A DNA stretch of 64,000 nt, taken from assembly GCA_014656495.1 (NCBI GenBank), contig BNCN01000003.1:310001-374000 (forward strand). The letters run 5' to 3'. The notes under the pieces are model-generated. The model did no database searches. It saw nothing but the letters and a program-made list of their open reading frames with translations, and was not told the DNA's origin. The DNA comes from Comamonas sp. KCTC 72670. Lineage in GTDB: Bacteria > Myxococcota > Myxococcia > Myxococcales > Myxococcaceae. Of this stretch, positions 7,727-16,396 are shown in pieces (the stretch's first letter is position 1; the number at the start of each line of letters is the position of its first letter). Both the position numbers and the translations under genes were made by a program.

Positions 7727-9184
7727 ATGACCAACGAAAACGTGCCCGAGTCCGCGCCCCCCACCCAGGAAGGTTCCGTGGAGACCGTCCGCAAGGTGTA
7801 TGCGGCCGACCTGCGGGAGAAGGACCGCGTCAATACCGTCTTCCGCGTCACCAAGAAGGAGAAGGTGACGGCCCGCAGCGGCAAGGTGTTCGTCGCCGCC
7901 TCGCTCGTCGACAAGAGTGGTGAGGTGGACGCGCGAATCTTCGACCAGGTCGACGCGCTCGAGCCCGTCTTCCAGGTCGGTGACTACGTCCTCGTCCAGG
8001 GCAACGTCATCTCGTTCCACGGCCGCACCCAGGTGGTGGTGGAGGCCCTGGAGCGGTTGGACCCGGAGCCGCTCGACGCCAAGGAGTTCGAGCCGCCCCC
8101 CGCCCCGCCCGCCGAGGCGAAGCCCGCGCCCGAGGCGAAGCCCGCCGCGGAGCCCAAGGCCGAGAAGGCCGAGCGGACCGAGAAGGCCGACAAGGGCGAG
8201 GCCCGGGGCAACGAGGGTCCGGGGGGCGCGCGCGCCGCCGGCCTCATCCGGGAGATGGTCACCGAGCGCATCGGCGACACGTACGTGAAGCAGCTCCTGC
8301 TCGCCTTCCTGGACGACCCGAAGGTGGCCTCGGGCCTGCCGACGGCCCAGGGCGCCCGGGGCACGCACCACACGTGGCGCGGCGGCGTGGCCGAGCACAT
8401 CCTGTCGGTGATGCGGCTGACGCTCCGCGTGGCGGACCAGTACCCCATGGCGGACCGCGACCTGCTCCTGGCCGGCGCGCTGCTGCAGCAGGTGATGAAG
8501 ACGGTGGACGCCTCCGAGTCCTCGGATGAGGGCCGGCTGGTGGGCAACATCGTCATCACCGCCCAGAAGCTGCGCGAGAAGGCCCTGGCCATCCCGGGCT
8601 TCCCGCCGCTGCTGGAGCAGCACCTCACGCACCTGGTCGTCTCCCAGCACGGGGACGTGCCGCACGGCCTCAAGTCGCCGGTGACGCTGGAGGCGCAAAT
8701 CCTCCACTCGCTGGAGTCGCTGGACGCGCGCATCGCCTCGTGGCTGGAGGCCATGCAGCGCGACTCGCACGACCGGTGGACGGACACGGTGCGCCCCTAC
8801 GAGCGTCAGCTCTGGAAGGGCCCCTCCCCCACCTCGCGGGGCCGCGCCCCGGTGGAGGGCGGAGGCCGCCGCAAGGCCCGCGAGGAGAAGCGCAAGGCCC
8901 GGCCAGAGAAGCCCCAGCAGCAGGGCACGCCGGCGGAGGGCGCCCCCCAGGAGCAGCAGGCGCAGCAGCAGCGTCCGCCGCGCAAGGAGCGCCCGCCCCG
9001 TGAGGACCGCCCGCCCCGCGACGAGCGTCCGCGCGAGGAGCGCGCGCCCCGTCCGCCCCGTGAGGAGCGCCCGCCGCGTGACGCGAGCTCGCTGCCCAAG
9101 GAGCTGACCTTCAAGCCGTTCAGCGCGCTGACGTCGTTGCCTCCCGACTCCGGCAAGGGCGGCGAGGGTTCTTCGGAGAGCTGA
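7727..9184 (+). CDS. YhaM-like OB-fold/HD-domain protein with degenerate HD site and basic Pro/Arg-rich tail
   Basis: Resembles the YhaM family of 3'-5' exoribonucleases. Residues 20-105 form an OB-fold nucleic-acid-binding domain (KVYAADLREKDRVNTVFRV), followed by an Ala/Glu/Lys-rich linker. The HD-like domain (about residues 170-350) keeps HHTWRGGVAEHILSV, but the motif normally reading LHDIGKT is LQQVMKT, and the later SHHG-type motif is VSQHG. The metal-binding His-Asp pair is therefore missing, and phosphodiesterase activity is doubtful. The last 100 residues are low-complexity with repeated PPR(E/D)-type units, likely disordered and RNA-binding. It may be an RNA-binding regulator rather than a nuclease. 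The next gene follows after 10 nt. Confidence 0.75.
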   Translation: MTNENVPESAPPTQEGSVETVRKVYAADLREKDRVNTVFRVTKKEKVTARSGKVFVAASLVDKSGEVDARIFDQVDALEPVFQVGDYVLVQGNVISFHGRTQVVVEALERLDPEPLDAKEFEPPPAPPAEAKPAPEAKPAAEPKAEKAERTEKADKGEARGNEGPGGARAAGLIREMVTERIGDTYVKQLLLAFLDDPKVASGLPTAQGARGTHHTWRGGVAEHILSVMRLTLRVADQYPMADRDLLLAGALLQQVMKTVDASESSDEGRLVGNIVITAQKLREKALAIPGFPPLLEQHLTHLVVSQHGDVPHGLKSPVTLEAQILHSLESLDARIASWLEAMQRDSHDRWTDTVRPYERQLWKGPSPTSRGRAPVEGGGRRKAREEKRKARPEKPQQQGTPAEGAPQEQQAQQQRPPRKERPPREDRPPRDERPREERAPRPPREERPPRDASSLPKELTFKPFSALTSLPPDSGKGGEGSSES

Positions 9185-9194
9185 GGCAGGCCAC

Positions 9195-11165
9195 ATGGCG
9201 AAGAGGTTGGGAGAGCGCCTCATCGAGGCGGGACTCGTCAACGCCGGGGCCGTGGAGCAGGCCCTGGAGCACCAGAAGATCACCGGCCACAAGGTCGGTG
9301 ATTGCCTGGTGGAGCTGGGCTTGCTCCAGGAGGCGGCGCTGCTGCGGTTCCTGGCGGCGGAGTTCCAGACGCGCTTCGTCAGCGCCGACAAGCTGGCGAA
9401 GGCGCGCATCGCCACCGAGGTGCTGGACCGGCTCCCGGTGCGCCTGGCCGAGGCGCAGAACGTGCTGCCGCTGGCGGTGGACCCGGAGCGCAAGCTGCTC
9501 TCCGTGGTCGCCGCCGAGCCGCAGAACAAGTCGCTGATGGACGAGATTGCCCTCGTCACCGGCATGTCGGAGGTCTACGCGTACGTGGGCCTGCGCAGCG
9601 CCATCTCCGCCGCGATTCGCAAGCACTACTACGGCGACCCCACGGCCTTCACCGCGCTGCTGGAAGGCGCCAGCACGCAGGGCCAGCTTCCGCCCTCGCC
9701 CTCCCGCACGGGCGCGCCCGAGCACGGACGCACCTCCGCGGGCACGGGGACGGGCAACCGGGGCCCGCTGAGCCTCAGCTTCCGCGTGGAGACGGACGCG
9801 CGGATGCGGCTGCAGCGCGGCAGCAGCACCGGCACGCCCGCGGTCCGCCCCTCCACGCAGCGGCGCGAGCCCGGCGGCCCGCGCGGGCTGGTGAGCGACA
9901 GCGACTACGTGGAGACGCTGGGCATCATGGTGGGGCTGCTGGAGCAGGACCGGCAGCGTCACCGGGGCCACTCCGCGCAGCTCGCGCGGCAGGCCGGCAT
10001 CGTGGGCCAGCGCATGGGCATGCCCCACAAGGAGCTGGCCGCGCTGTCCATCGCCGCGTACCTGCACGACCTGGGCAAGCCGGCGGAGCGGCACTTCTCG
10101 CTGGCCAGCAACGCCGTGAATCCGGAGTGGAAGGCCCAGGCGAAGCAGGCCTGCCGCATCCCCACGCGGATGTTCGAGACGGTGCACCTGCCCGCGCAGA
10201 CGAACACCATCCTCGCGCAGATGTACGAGGCCTGGGACGGCTCCGGCACGCCCCAGGGCGCCAAGGGCGAGGACATCACCCTGGGCGCGCGCATCCTCGC
10301 CGCGGTGGACAGCTTCCTGGAGCTGACGAAGAACCCGGGCAACGCCCTGGGCCGCGTTCTGCCCAAGGAGCAGGCCCTGGAGCACCTGCGCAAGCACGCG
10401 GGCGTGCTCTACGACCCGGTGGTGGCGGACATCGTCATCCAGCTCCAGAGCGGCGAGCTGCTGCGCCACCGGCTGGAGAGCGAGGGCCGCCAGGTGCTGG
10501 TGGTGGAGCCGGACGAGGCGGCGCGCGGCGAGCTGCTGGAGGCGGTGCTCAAGCAGGGCCTGGTGGCGCACGCCCTCTCCACGGTGGAGGGCGCGCACGA
10601 CGGGCTGGCCCGGCAGGACTGCGACGTCCTGGTGGTGAGCCTGCGGCTGGGCGTGCAGGACGTGCTCAACCTGCTGGAGCAGGCGCGCTCGATGCCGGAG
10701 ACGGCGGGGCTCCCCATCGCCGTGGTGGGAGAGCCCGACACCGGCACCCGCGAGCGGCTGCTCATGGGCGGCGCCACCGAGGTGCTGTCCCCCTCGGACA
10801 AGGCGGTCATCGCCCGCACGGTCCAGGCGCTCCTGGAGGACCGGGTGCAGCACAACGGCCCGGGGCGCGTGGTGCGCGGCAGCTTCGACGAGCTCCCGCC
10901 GCGGGACTTGCTGCGCACGCTGGGCGGTGGCCAGAAGAGCGGCCGGCTCAACCTGCGCCAGCACACGCTGGAGGGCTACCTCCACCTGGAGCGGGGCCGC
11001 GTCGTCTTCGCGTCCTTCGGTGGCCACTCGGGAGAGCCCGCCCTGCAGGCCCTGCTGAAGCTAAAGCAGGCGGACTTCCAGTACGACCCGGACGCGCTGC
11101 TGCTGGACGTGCCGCAGATGGACCAGGACCTCGCGGCCCTGGCCGGCGGCCTCACCGCAGCGTGA
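9195..11165 (+). CDS. multidomain signalling protein: GspE-N domain, degenerate HD-GYP-like domain, pseudo-receiver, DUF4388
   Basis: Cytosolic 656-residue protein. Residues 1-150 match the N-terminal domain of type II/IV secretion ATPases (GERLIEAGLVN), without any ATPase part. Residues 240-390 form an HD-type phosphohydrolase domain with RHRGHS and YLHDLGK, but the GYP motif reads DGSGTPQG. Residues 430-550 look like a response-regulator receiver (VLVVEPDEAA), yet the phosphorylated Asp position is Ser (DVLVVSLRLG). The C-terminal 100 residues match DUF4388/PATAN (GSFDELPPRDLLRTL, GRVVFASFG). This points to a protein-interaction or second-messenger-sensing role in motility or secretion rather than phosphorelay. 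Its 3' end overlaps tatD on the other strand by 14 bp. Confidence 0.75.
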   Translation: MAKRLGERLIEAGLVNAGAVEQALEHQKITGHKVGDCLVELGLLQEAALLRFLAAEFQTRFVSADKLAKARIATEVLDRLPVRLAEAQNVLPLAVDPERKLLSVVAAEPQNKSLMDEIALVTGMSEVYAYVGLRSAISAAIRKHYYGDPTAFTALLEGASTQGQLPPSPSRTGAPEHGRTSAGTGTGNRGPLSLSFRVETDARMRLQRGSSTGTPAVRPSTQRREPGGPRGLVSDSDYVETLGIMVGLLEQDRQRHRGHSAQLARQAGIVGQRMGMPHKELAALSIAAYLHDLGKPAERHFSLASNAVNPEWKAQAKQACRIPTRMFETVHLPAQTNTILAQMYEAWDGSGTPQGAKGEDITLGARILAAVDSFLELTKNPGNALGRVLPKEQALEHLRKHAGVLYDPVVADIVIQLQSGELLRHRLESEGRQVLVVEPDEAARGELLEAVLKQGLVAHALSTVEGAHDGLARQDCDVLVVSLRLGVQDVLNLLEQARSMPETAGLPIAVVGEPDTGTRERLLMGGATEVLSPSDKAVIARTVQALLEDRVQHNGPGRVVRGSFDELPPRDLLRTLGGGQKSGRLNLRQHTLEGYLHLERGRVVFASFGGHSGEPALQALLKLKQADFQYDPDALLLDVPQMDQDLAALAGGLTAA

Positions 11166-11928
11166 GGTTGAAGAGGGCTGCGGCGTTGGCGGTGGTGACG
11201 GAAGCCACCTCCTCCAGCGTCACGCCCTTGAGCTCCGCGATCTTCTTCGCCGTCTCCACCACGTGGGACGGCTGGTTCTTCCGGCCCCGGTGTGGCACCG
11301 GCGACAGGTAGGGGCTGTCCGTCTCCACCATCAGCCTGTCGAGGGGCGCGAAGCGCACCGCGTCCTGCAGCGCCTCCGTCTTCTTGTAGGTGACGACGCC
11401 CGACAGCGACAGGAAGAAGCCCCGGTCCAGGTAGCGCCGCGCGGCGTCCGTGTCCCCGGTGAAGCAGTGGATGACGCCCTTGGCCACGCCCGTCTCGCCG
11501 AGGATGGCGTCACAGTCGTCATGCGCGTCCCGCACGTGCACCACCAGCGGCTTGTCCAGGCGGCGCGCCAGCGCGCACTGCCGCCGGAACACCTCCGCCT
11601 GCGCCTCGCGGGGCGAGTGGTCGTAGTAGTAGTCCAGCCCCGCCTCCCCCACCGCCCGCACCTCCGGGCGCGCGCAGGTGCGCTCCAGCGTGGCCAGGTC
11701 GTCCTCGGTGGCGCGCGCGGCCTCGTGGGGGTGGATGCCCAGCGTCGGCGACAGGAACTCCGGGTGCGCCGCGGCCAGCTCCAGCGCGTTGCCCCAATTG
11801 CCCGGCCCATGGAACTGCCCCACCACGACGGCGTGGACCAGCCCCGCCGCGCGGGCCGCGTCCAGCACGGCCATGACGTCCGGGTAGTCCTTCACCTCGA
11901 GGTGGCAGTGGGCGTCGACGAATTTCAT
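11152..11928 (-). CDS. TatD family metal-dependent hydrolase (DNase)
   Basis: Predicted cytosolic TIM-barrel deoxyribonuclease of 258 residues, the usual TatD length. Metal-binding signatures are intact: DAHCHLE at residues 5-11, GEAGLDYYYD near residue 93, VVHVRDA near 130 and VETDSPYLSP near 205. Its ATG overlaps the stop of the HEAT-repeat gene by four bases (ATGA at 11925-11928), so it is translationally coupled and last in the metG operon. This linkage of metG and a tatD-type gene is common in bacteria. Its 3' end overlaps the convergent signalling gene by 14 bp. Confidence 0.9.
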   Translation of the reverse strand: MKFVDAHCHLEVKDYPDVMAVLDAARAAGLVHAVVVGQFHGPGNWGNALELAAAHPEFLSPTLGIHPHEAARATEDDLATLERTCARPEVRAVGEAGLDYYYDHSPREAQAEVFRRQCALARRLDKPLVVHVRDAHDDCDAILGETGVAKGVIHCFTGDTDAARRYLDRGFFLSLSGVVTYKKTEALQDAVRFAPLDRLMVETDSPYLSPVPHRGRKNQPSHVVETAKKIAELKGVTLEEVASVTTANAAALFNLTLR

Positions 11929-12902
11929 GACTCCTCCAACAACAGCTCTTCCAGCTCCGCGCGGGCTTCGGGTGTTGGAAAGGTACTCACCGCGTTGCGA
12001 ACGGCCTGACGCGCCTCCGGGCTCCCGAGGCGCCACAGCCCATCCGCGGCGTCCAGGCGGCAGTCCTCGGAGGCCTGCGTGTCCTGGAGCAACCCGACCA
12101 GCCAGGGCACCGCCTGCGAGTCTCCCAGCCGCCCCAGGCCCCGTGCGGCGGCCCCCCGGCACGGGTCCTTCACGTCGTCCAGCAGCCCCTTCAAGTGCTC
12201 GAGCGCGCCCGGCACCTTCACCTCGCCGCAGAGCTCCACGGCCAGGGCCCGGTCCGGGCTCCAGCGCTTCTTCATCGACCGCTGGAGCAGGTACGTGGAG
12301 CCGTCCGGGTCGCCCAGCTTCGCCAGCACCCCGGCGGCCTGCGTCCGGTCGAAGGCGGGCAGGAGCCAGCGGCCGAAGAGCTTCTTCACCGGCGGCAGCG
12401 CGCGGGTGTCGCCCAGCTCCGCCAACGCGCCCAGCGCCCGGAAGCGGAGCAGGTCCGCGTCCAGCGCCTCCAGCAGCACGTCCATCCCCGCCGCGTGCTG
12501 CAGCGACGCAATGCCGCGCGCCGCCTCGAAGCGGACCTCGAAGGTGCCGTCCTCCAGCATGCTGGCCAGGGCGCCGCGCAGCTCCGGCCGCGCCAGGTCC
12601 GCCATCCGGCCGGTGGCCTCCAGGCGAATCTGCCACTCGTCGTCACGCAGCTTGGAGATGAGCAGGTCCGGCAGCTCATCCGGCGGCACCACCACGGACG
12701 CCAGGCTCACCCCGGCGCGGCGCACCTCCGTCTGCGTGTCCGACAGCAGCCGGGGGAGCGCCTCGAGGAACTCGGCGGCGTGCTCGGGGACATCCGACGC
12801 CAGGTGGTAGAGCTGAAGCGCGGCTTCCGTCCGGAACGCCGGGCGCTTCTCGCGCTCCAGCGTCAGGAGGGCCTGGTCCCGCTCGGCACGCCAGTCCGTC
12901 AC
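11925..12902 (-). CDS. HEAT-repeat protein
   Basis: A 325-residue cytosolic protein built of tandem helical repeats of about 30-40 residues: hydrophobic helices with a recurring Asp/Arg pattern, for example SDTQTEVRRAGVSLASVV, RDDEWQIRLEATGRMADL and LEDGTFEVRFEAARGIASL. These are HEAT/PBS-lyase-type repeats, which form a curved scaffold for protein binding. There is no catalytic motif and no signal peptide. It sits between metG (one base gap) and tatD (4-bp overlap), which suggests a housekeeping role, perhaps with the synthetase, though the partner is unknown. Confidence 0.82.
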   Translation of the reverse strand: MTDWRAERDQALLTLEREKRPAFRTEAALQLYHLASDVPEHAAEFLEALPRLLSDTQTEVRRAGVSLASVVVPPDELPDLLISKLRDDEWQIRLEATGRMADLARPELRGALASMLEDGTFEVRFEAARGIASLQHAAGMDVLLEALDADLLRFRALGALAELGDTRALPPVKKLFGRWLLPAFDRTQAAGVLAKLGDPDGSTYLLQRSMKKRWSPDRALAVELCGEVKVPGALEHLKGLLDDVKDPCRGAAARGLGRLGDSQAVPWLVGLLQDTQASEDCRLDAADGLWRLGSPEARQAVRNAVSTFPTPEARAELEELLLEES

Positions 12903-12903
12903 C

Positions 12904-15000
12904 TCACTTCACCTCGCTGCCAGGGGCCACGTCGCCCGGATCCAACAGCGACAGGTCCTTGCCTCCCGGGCCCGCCGTCAGGACCATGCCGCGCGACTCG
13001 ATGCCCTTGAGCTTGCGCGGCTTGAGGTTGGCCACCACCACCACGTTGCGCCCGGTCAGCGCCTCGGGGGCGAAGGCCTCCGCGATGCCGGACACGATGG
13101 TGCGCGGGCTCCCCTCGCCCAGGTCGATGGTGAGCTTGATGAGCTTGTCCGCCTTCGGGACCTTCTCCGCGGCCAGCACCTTGCCCGCCTTGAGCTCCAC
13201 CTTGGCGAAGTCGTCGTACTCGATTTCCCCCGGAGCAGCGGCCGCGGCCGCGGGCGCCGGAGCGGGAGCCGACTCCGCGGGCTTCTTCTCCGCCTTCGCG
13301 GCCTTGGCCGGCCTGGCCTCGGCGGCCTGGGGCGCGGCGCCCTCCGGCAGCTTGATGATGGCGTTGACGCGCTCCTCCTCCAGCCGAGGCAACAGCGGCT
13401 CCGGCGTGCCGATGGGACGGCTCCGGTCCAGCAGCGGGTACTTCGCGCCCTCCAGGGCCTGGAACGTCAGCGGCTCGGCGCCGAGCTGGGCGAAGAGCTT
13501 CTCCGACAGGCGCGGCGTCACCGGGGCGAGCAGCGCGCCCAGCAGGTAGGCCACGTCCGCGGCGTCCGACAGGTCCGCGCGAGCGACCTCGGCGTCCTTC
13601 TTCACCTGGGCCCACGGCGCGGCCGTCTGGAGGAAGCCGTTGGCGGCCGAGGCAATCTCCGTGATGACGCGGATGGCGGACCGGTACTCCAGCTTCTCGA
13701 ACGCGTCGCGGACTTCCGGCACGCGGGCGAGCGCGGCCTCCACCAGCTCGCGGCCCGGACCTTCGGCGCGCCCCGGTGCCAGCCGCTTCTCCAGCGGCCC
13801 GGCCAGCAGCGACAGCGCGCGGTTGGCCAGGTTGCCCACGTTGTTCACCAGCTCGCCATTCACGCGCTGGCGGAAGTCCTTGAGGTTGAGGTCGAGGTCC
13901 TCCACGCCCGGGCCCAGGTTGGCCGCGTAGAAGTAGCGCAGGTAGCTGGGGTCCAACTGGTCCAGGTAGTCGCGCACCGGCACCATGGTGCCGCGGCTCT
14001 TCGACATCTTCTCGCCGTTCACCGTCAGGTGGCCGTGGACCTTGATCTCGCTGGGGATGTGGAACCCCGCGACGTTGAGGACGGCCGGCCAGAACAGGGC
14101 GTGGAAGTAGACGATGTCCTTGCCGATGAAGTGGATGATGCGGGTGTCGGCGTCCGCGGCCCAGTAGTCCAGCGCGCTCTTCGCCTTGCCCGTCTCCTTG
14201 GCCCACTTCTCCGTGGTGGCGATGTACCCGATGGGCGCATCCAGCCAGACGTAGAAGTACTTGTCCGTCTCACCCGGGATGGCGAAGCCGAAGTACGGCC
14301 CGTCGCGGCTGATGTCCCAGTCCGCCAGGCCCTTCTCGAAGAAGCCCTGGAGCTGGGTGGCCAGGCCCGGGTGGAGGAAGCCCGGCTTGCGCAGCACGTC
14401 CTGGAGGAAGTCCGCGTGCCGCGACAGCTTGAAGAACAGGTGTTCGGAGTGCTTGCGGACCGGGGGCGTGCCGCACAGGGCGCAGCGCGCGTCGACGAGG
14501 TCCGTGGGGGCGTAGGCCTTGCCGCACTTCTCGCAGGCGTCGCCGTACTGGTCGGCGGCCTTGCAGTTGGGGCAGGTGCCCTTGATGAAGCGGTCCGGCA
14601 GGAAGCGGCGGTCCTTCTCGCAGTAGGTCTGCTCGATGTTCCGGCGCTCGATGTCGCCCTTCTCCTTCAGCCGCCCGTAGATGAGCTCCGCGTACTGGCG
14701 GTTCTCCGGCGAGTTGGTGGAGTGGAAGCAGTCGAACCGGATGTCGAGGTCGCGGAAGTCCCGCTGATGCTCGTCATGGAAGCGGGCGATGAACTCCTCG
14801 GGCTTGAGGCCCTGCTTCGCCGCGTTCAGTTCAATGGGGGTGCCGTGGGTGTCATCGGCACAGAAGTAGACGACGTCCCTGCCGCACGAGCGGAGGAAGC
14901 GCACGTAGATGTCGGTCTGCACGTACTCGACGGCGTGGCCGATGTGGACCGGGCCGTTCGCGTAGGGCAGCGCGCTGGTGACGAGAATTCGCTCAGCCAT
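12904..15000 (-). CDS. metG: methionyl-tRNA synthetase
   Basis: Class I aminoacyl-tRNA synthetase of 698 residues that charges tRNA-Met. The HIGH-type motif is in NGPVHIGHAVEYVQTDI near residue 15 and the KMSKS loop is EKMSKSRGT near residue 330. A zinc knuckle is present (CPNCKAADQYGDACEKCG, plus a second CALCG). After an Ala/Pro/Lys-rich linker, the C-terminal 110 residues form the tRNA-binding OB-fold dimerisation domain found in bacterial MetG (DFAKVELKAGKVLAAEKVPK). It is the first gene of the metG-HEAT-tatD operon and is divergent from the TANGO2-like gene. Confidence 0.97.
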   Translation of the reverse strand: MAERILVTSALPYANGPVHIGHAVEYVQTDIYVRFLRSCGRDVVYFCADDTHGTPIELNAAKQGLKPEEFIARFHDEHQRDFRDLDIRFDCFHSTNSPENRQYAELIYGRLKEKGDIERRNIEQTYCEKDRRFLPDRFIKGTCPNCKAADQYGDACEKCGKAYAPTDLVDARCALCGTPPVRKHSEHLFFKLSRHADFLQDVLRKPGFLHPGLATQLQGFFEKGLADWDISRDGPYFGFAIPGETDKYFYVWLDAPIGYIATTEKWAKETGKAKSALDYWAADADTRIIHFIGKDIVYFHALFWPAVLNVAGFHIPSEIKVHGHLTVNGEKMSKSRGTMVPVRDYLDQLDPSYLRYFYAANLGPGVEDLDLNLKDFRQRVNGELVNNVGNLANRALSLLAGPLEKRLAPGRAEGPGRELVEAALARVPEVRDAFEKLEYRSAIRVITEIASAANGFLQTAAPWAQVKKDAEVARADLSDAADVAYLLGALLAPVTPRLSEKLFAQLGAEPLTFQALEGAKYPLLDRSRPIGTPEPLLPRLEEERVNAIIKLPEGAAPQAAEARPAKAAKAEKKPAESAPAPAPAAAAAAPGEIEYDDFAKVELKAGKVLAAEKVPKADKLIKLTIDLGEGSPRTIVSGIAEAFAPEALTGRNVVVVANLKPRKLKGIESRGMVLTAGPGGKDLSLLDPGDVAPGSEVK

Positions 15001-15115
15001 GGACTCTCCTGAGGGCGGCGGACCTTAGCCGCTCGGATGGCCGAGGTCATCGACGGCGTGAGGGCCGCGGGCACGAATGCGCCGCGGAGCCGGAGATGTT
15101 ATCGACCGGATACGC

Positions 15116-15910
15116 ATGTGCACCATCATCATCCTGCGCCACGTCCACCCCGAATGGCCGCTGGTGCTCGCGGCCAACCGGGACGAGTTCTACGGCCGCC
15201 CCGCCACCGGCCCCCAGGTCCTCCTGGAGTCCCCGCTCGCGGTGGGCGGCAGGGACGAGGAGCGCGGGGGAACGTGGATGGGTGTAACCCGCGACGGCCT
15301 CTTCGTCGGACTGACGAACCAGCGGGGCGAGCGAGGCCAGGGGCCGGCCCCCCGCTCGCGGGGCGAGGTGGTGCTGAAGGCCCTCCAGGCGGGCAGCGTG
15401 GACGCCGTGGACCGGTACCTGGACACCCTGCCCGGCGATGAGTTCATGCCCTTCAACCTCCTCTATGGGGACGCCCAGCGGCTGCGCGTGGCCTACGCCC
15501 GGAGGACGGACCGTCAGCTCCGGCGGGAGGACGTCCCCGAAGGCGTCCACGTCCTGCCCAATGACGTGCTGAACGCCCCGGAGTTGCCCAAGGTCGAGCA
15601 CGCCCGGCTGCTCGCCACGGAGGTGGCGAAGAAGCCCTGGCCGGAGCTGGAGGCGGGTTTGAGGGCCGTGCTGGCCGACGCCACCCTGCCCGCCGAGGAG
15701 CTCGTTCCGCCCCCTGGCGTGGGGGAGGACCTGCCGCGCGACTTCCTGAGGCAGCTCCAGGCGCTGTGCATCCACACGCCCATCTATGGGACGCGTTCGT
15801 CCGCCGTGGTGGCGCTCGCGCCGGGGCGCGTCGGGCACTACCTCGCCTCGGACACGCCGCCCTGCCAGGGACCGTGGAAGGACGTCACGGGCCTGCTGTC
15901 CCGGCCCTGA
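15116..15910 (+). CDS. NRDE/TANGO2 family protein (Ntn-hydrolase type)
   Basis: A 264-residue protein starting MCTIIILRHVHPEWPL and carrying the family-defining LAANRDEFYGRP at residues 21-32. Removal of the first Met would expose Cys2, the expected N-terminal nucleophile of Ntn hydrolases, and this supports the ATG at 15116 over an upstream in-frame ATG at 15077. Other conserved parts are GGTWMGVT and LTNQR. Human TANGO2 is linked to heme and lipid metabolism, but the bacterial substrate is unknown. No signal peptide is visible. It converges on the methyltransferase gene with only 16 bases between the two. Confidence 0.82.
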   Translation: MCTIIILRHVHPEWPLVLAANRDEFYGRPATGPQVLLESPLAVGGRDEERGGTWMGVTRDGLFVGLTNQRGERGQGPAPRSRGEVVLKALQAGSVDAVDRYLDTLPGDEFMPFNLLYGDAQRLRVAYARRTDRQLRREDVPEGVHVLPNDVLNAPELPKVEHARLLATEVAKKPWPELEAGLRAVLADATLPAEELVPPPGVGEDLPRDFLRQLQALCIHTPIYGTRSSAVVALAPGRVGHYLASDTPPCQGPWKDVTGLLSRP

Positions 15911-15926
15911 TAGCGCTCCAACACGG

Positions 15927-16385
15927 TCAGGACGCGGCGGGGCCGTGCTCGCCCACGATGACGCGGGCCCGGCCATCCATGGAGAGCTTCACCTCCTCCA
16001 CGGTGGTGAAGCCGGACTCGCGGGCCAGCTCGGCCAGGTGCCGCATCCACGGGTTGTAGGGCATCCCGTTGTCCGAGCAGCACGGCACCACCGCGAAGGG
16101 CAGCCGGTGCGCCGCCGCGTACTGGATGATGATGCGGGTGGCGCCGTCCGGGTGCATGCCCACCACCAGCTCCGCCTCGCAGGGCTCTTCCAGGGTGAAG
16201 ATGCGCTGGGCGTAGGTGACGGGCAGGTGCTTGTGCCGCAAGTCGAAGGTGGTGACGGCGCGGCCCCGCTTCGTCAGGGCCTCGTTGAGCTTCCCCTGTC
16301 CACCCGCCACGTCGAAGACGCGCGGGGCGTTGAAGCGCTCCACCAGGAAGTCCGCGAAGAGGTCGAAACGACGCTTGTCCGCCAT
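15927..16385 (-). CDS. small SAM-dependent methyltransferase-like protein
   Basis: A 152-residue cytosolic protein. The glycine-rich loop VFDVAGGQGKLNEALT (residues 22-37) and the acidic FDLRHKH just after it match the SAM-binding region of class I methyltransferases. VVPCCSDN near residue 100 resembles the catalytic-loop region of small tRNA/rRNA methyltransferase-like proteins. The ATG at 16385 follows an AGAGGAAG ribosome binding site, 11 bases after the holA stop, so it is last in the holB-holA operon. The substrate is unknown; a nucleic acid is possible given the context. Confidence 0.65.
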   Translation of the reverse strand: MADKRRFDLFADFLVERFNAPRVFDVAGGQGKLNEALTKRGRAVTTFDLRHKHLPVTYAQRIFTLEEPCEAELVVGMHPDGATRIIIQYAAAHRLPFAVVPCCSDNGMPYNPWMRHLAELARESGFTTVEEVKLSMDGRARVIVGEHGPAAS

Positions 16386-16396
16386 AAGCGCTTCCT

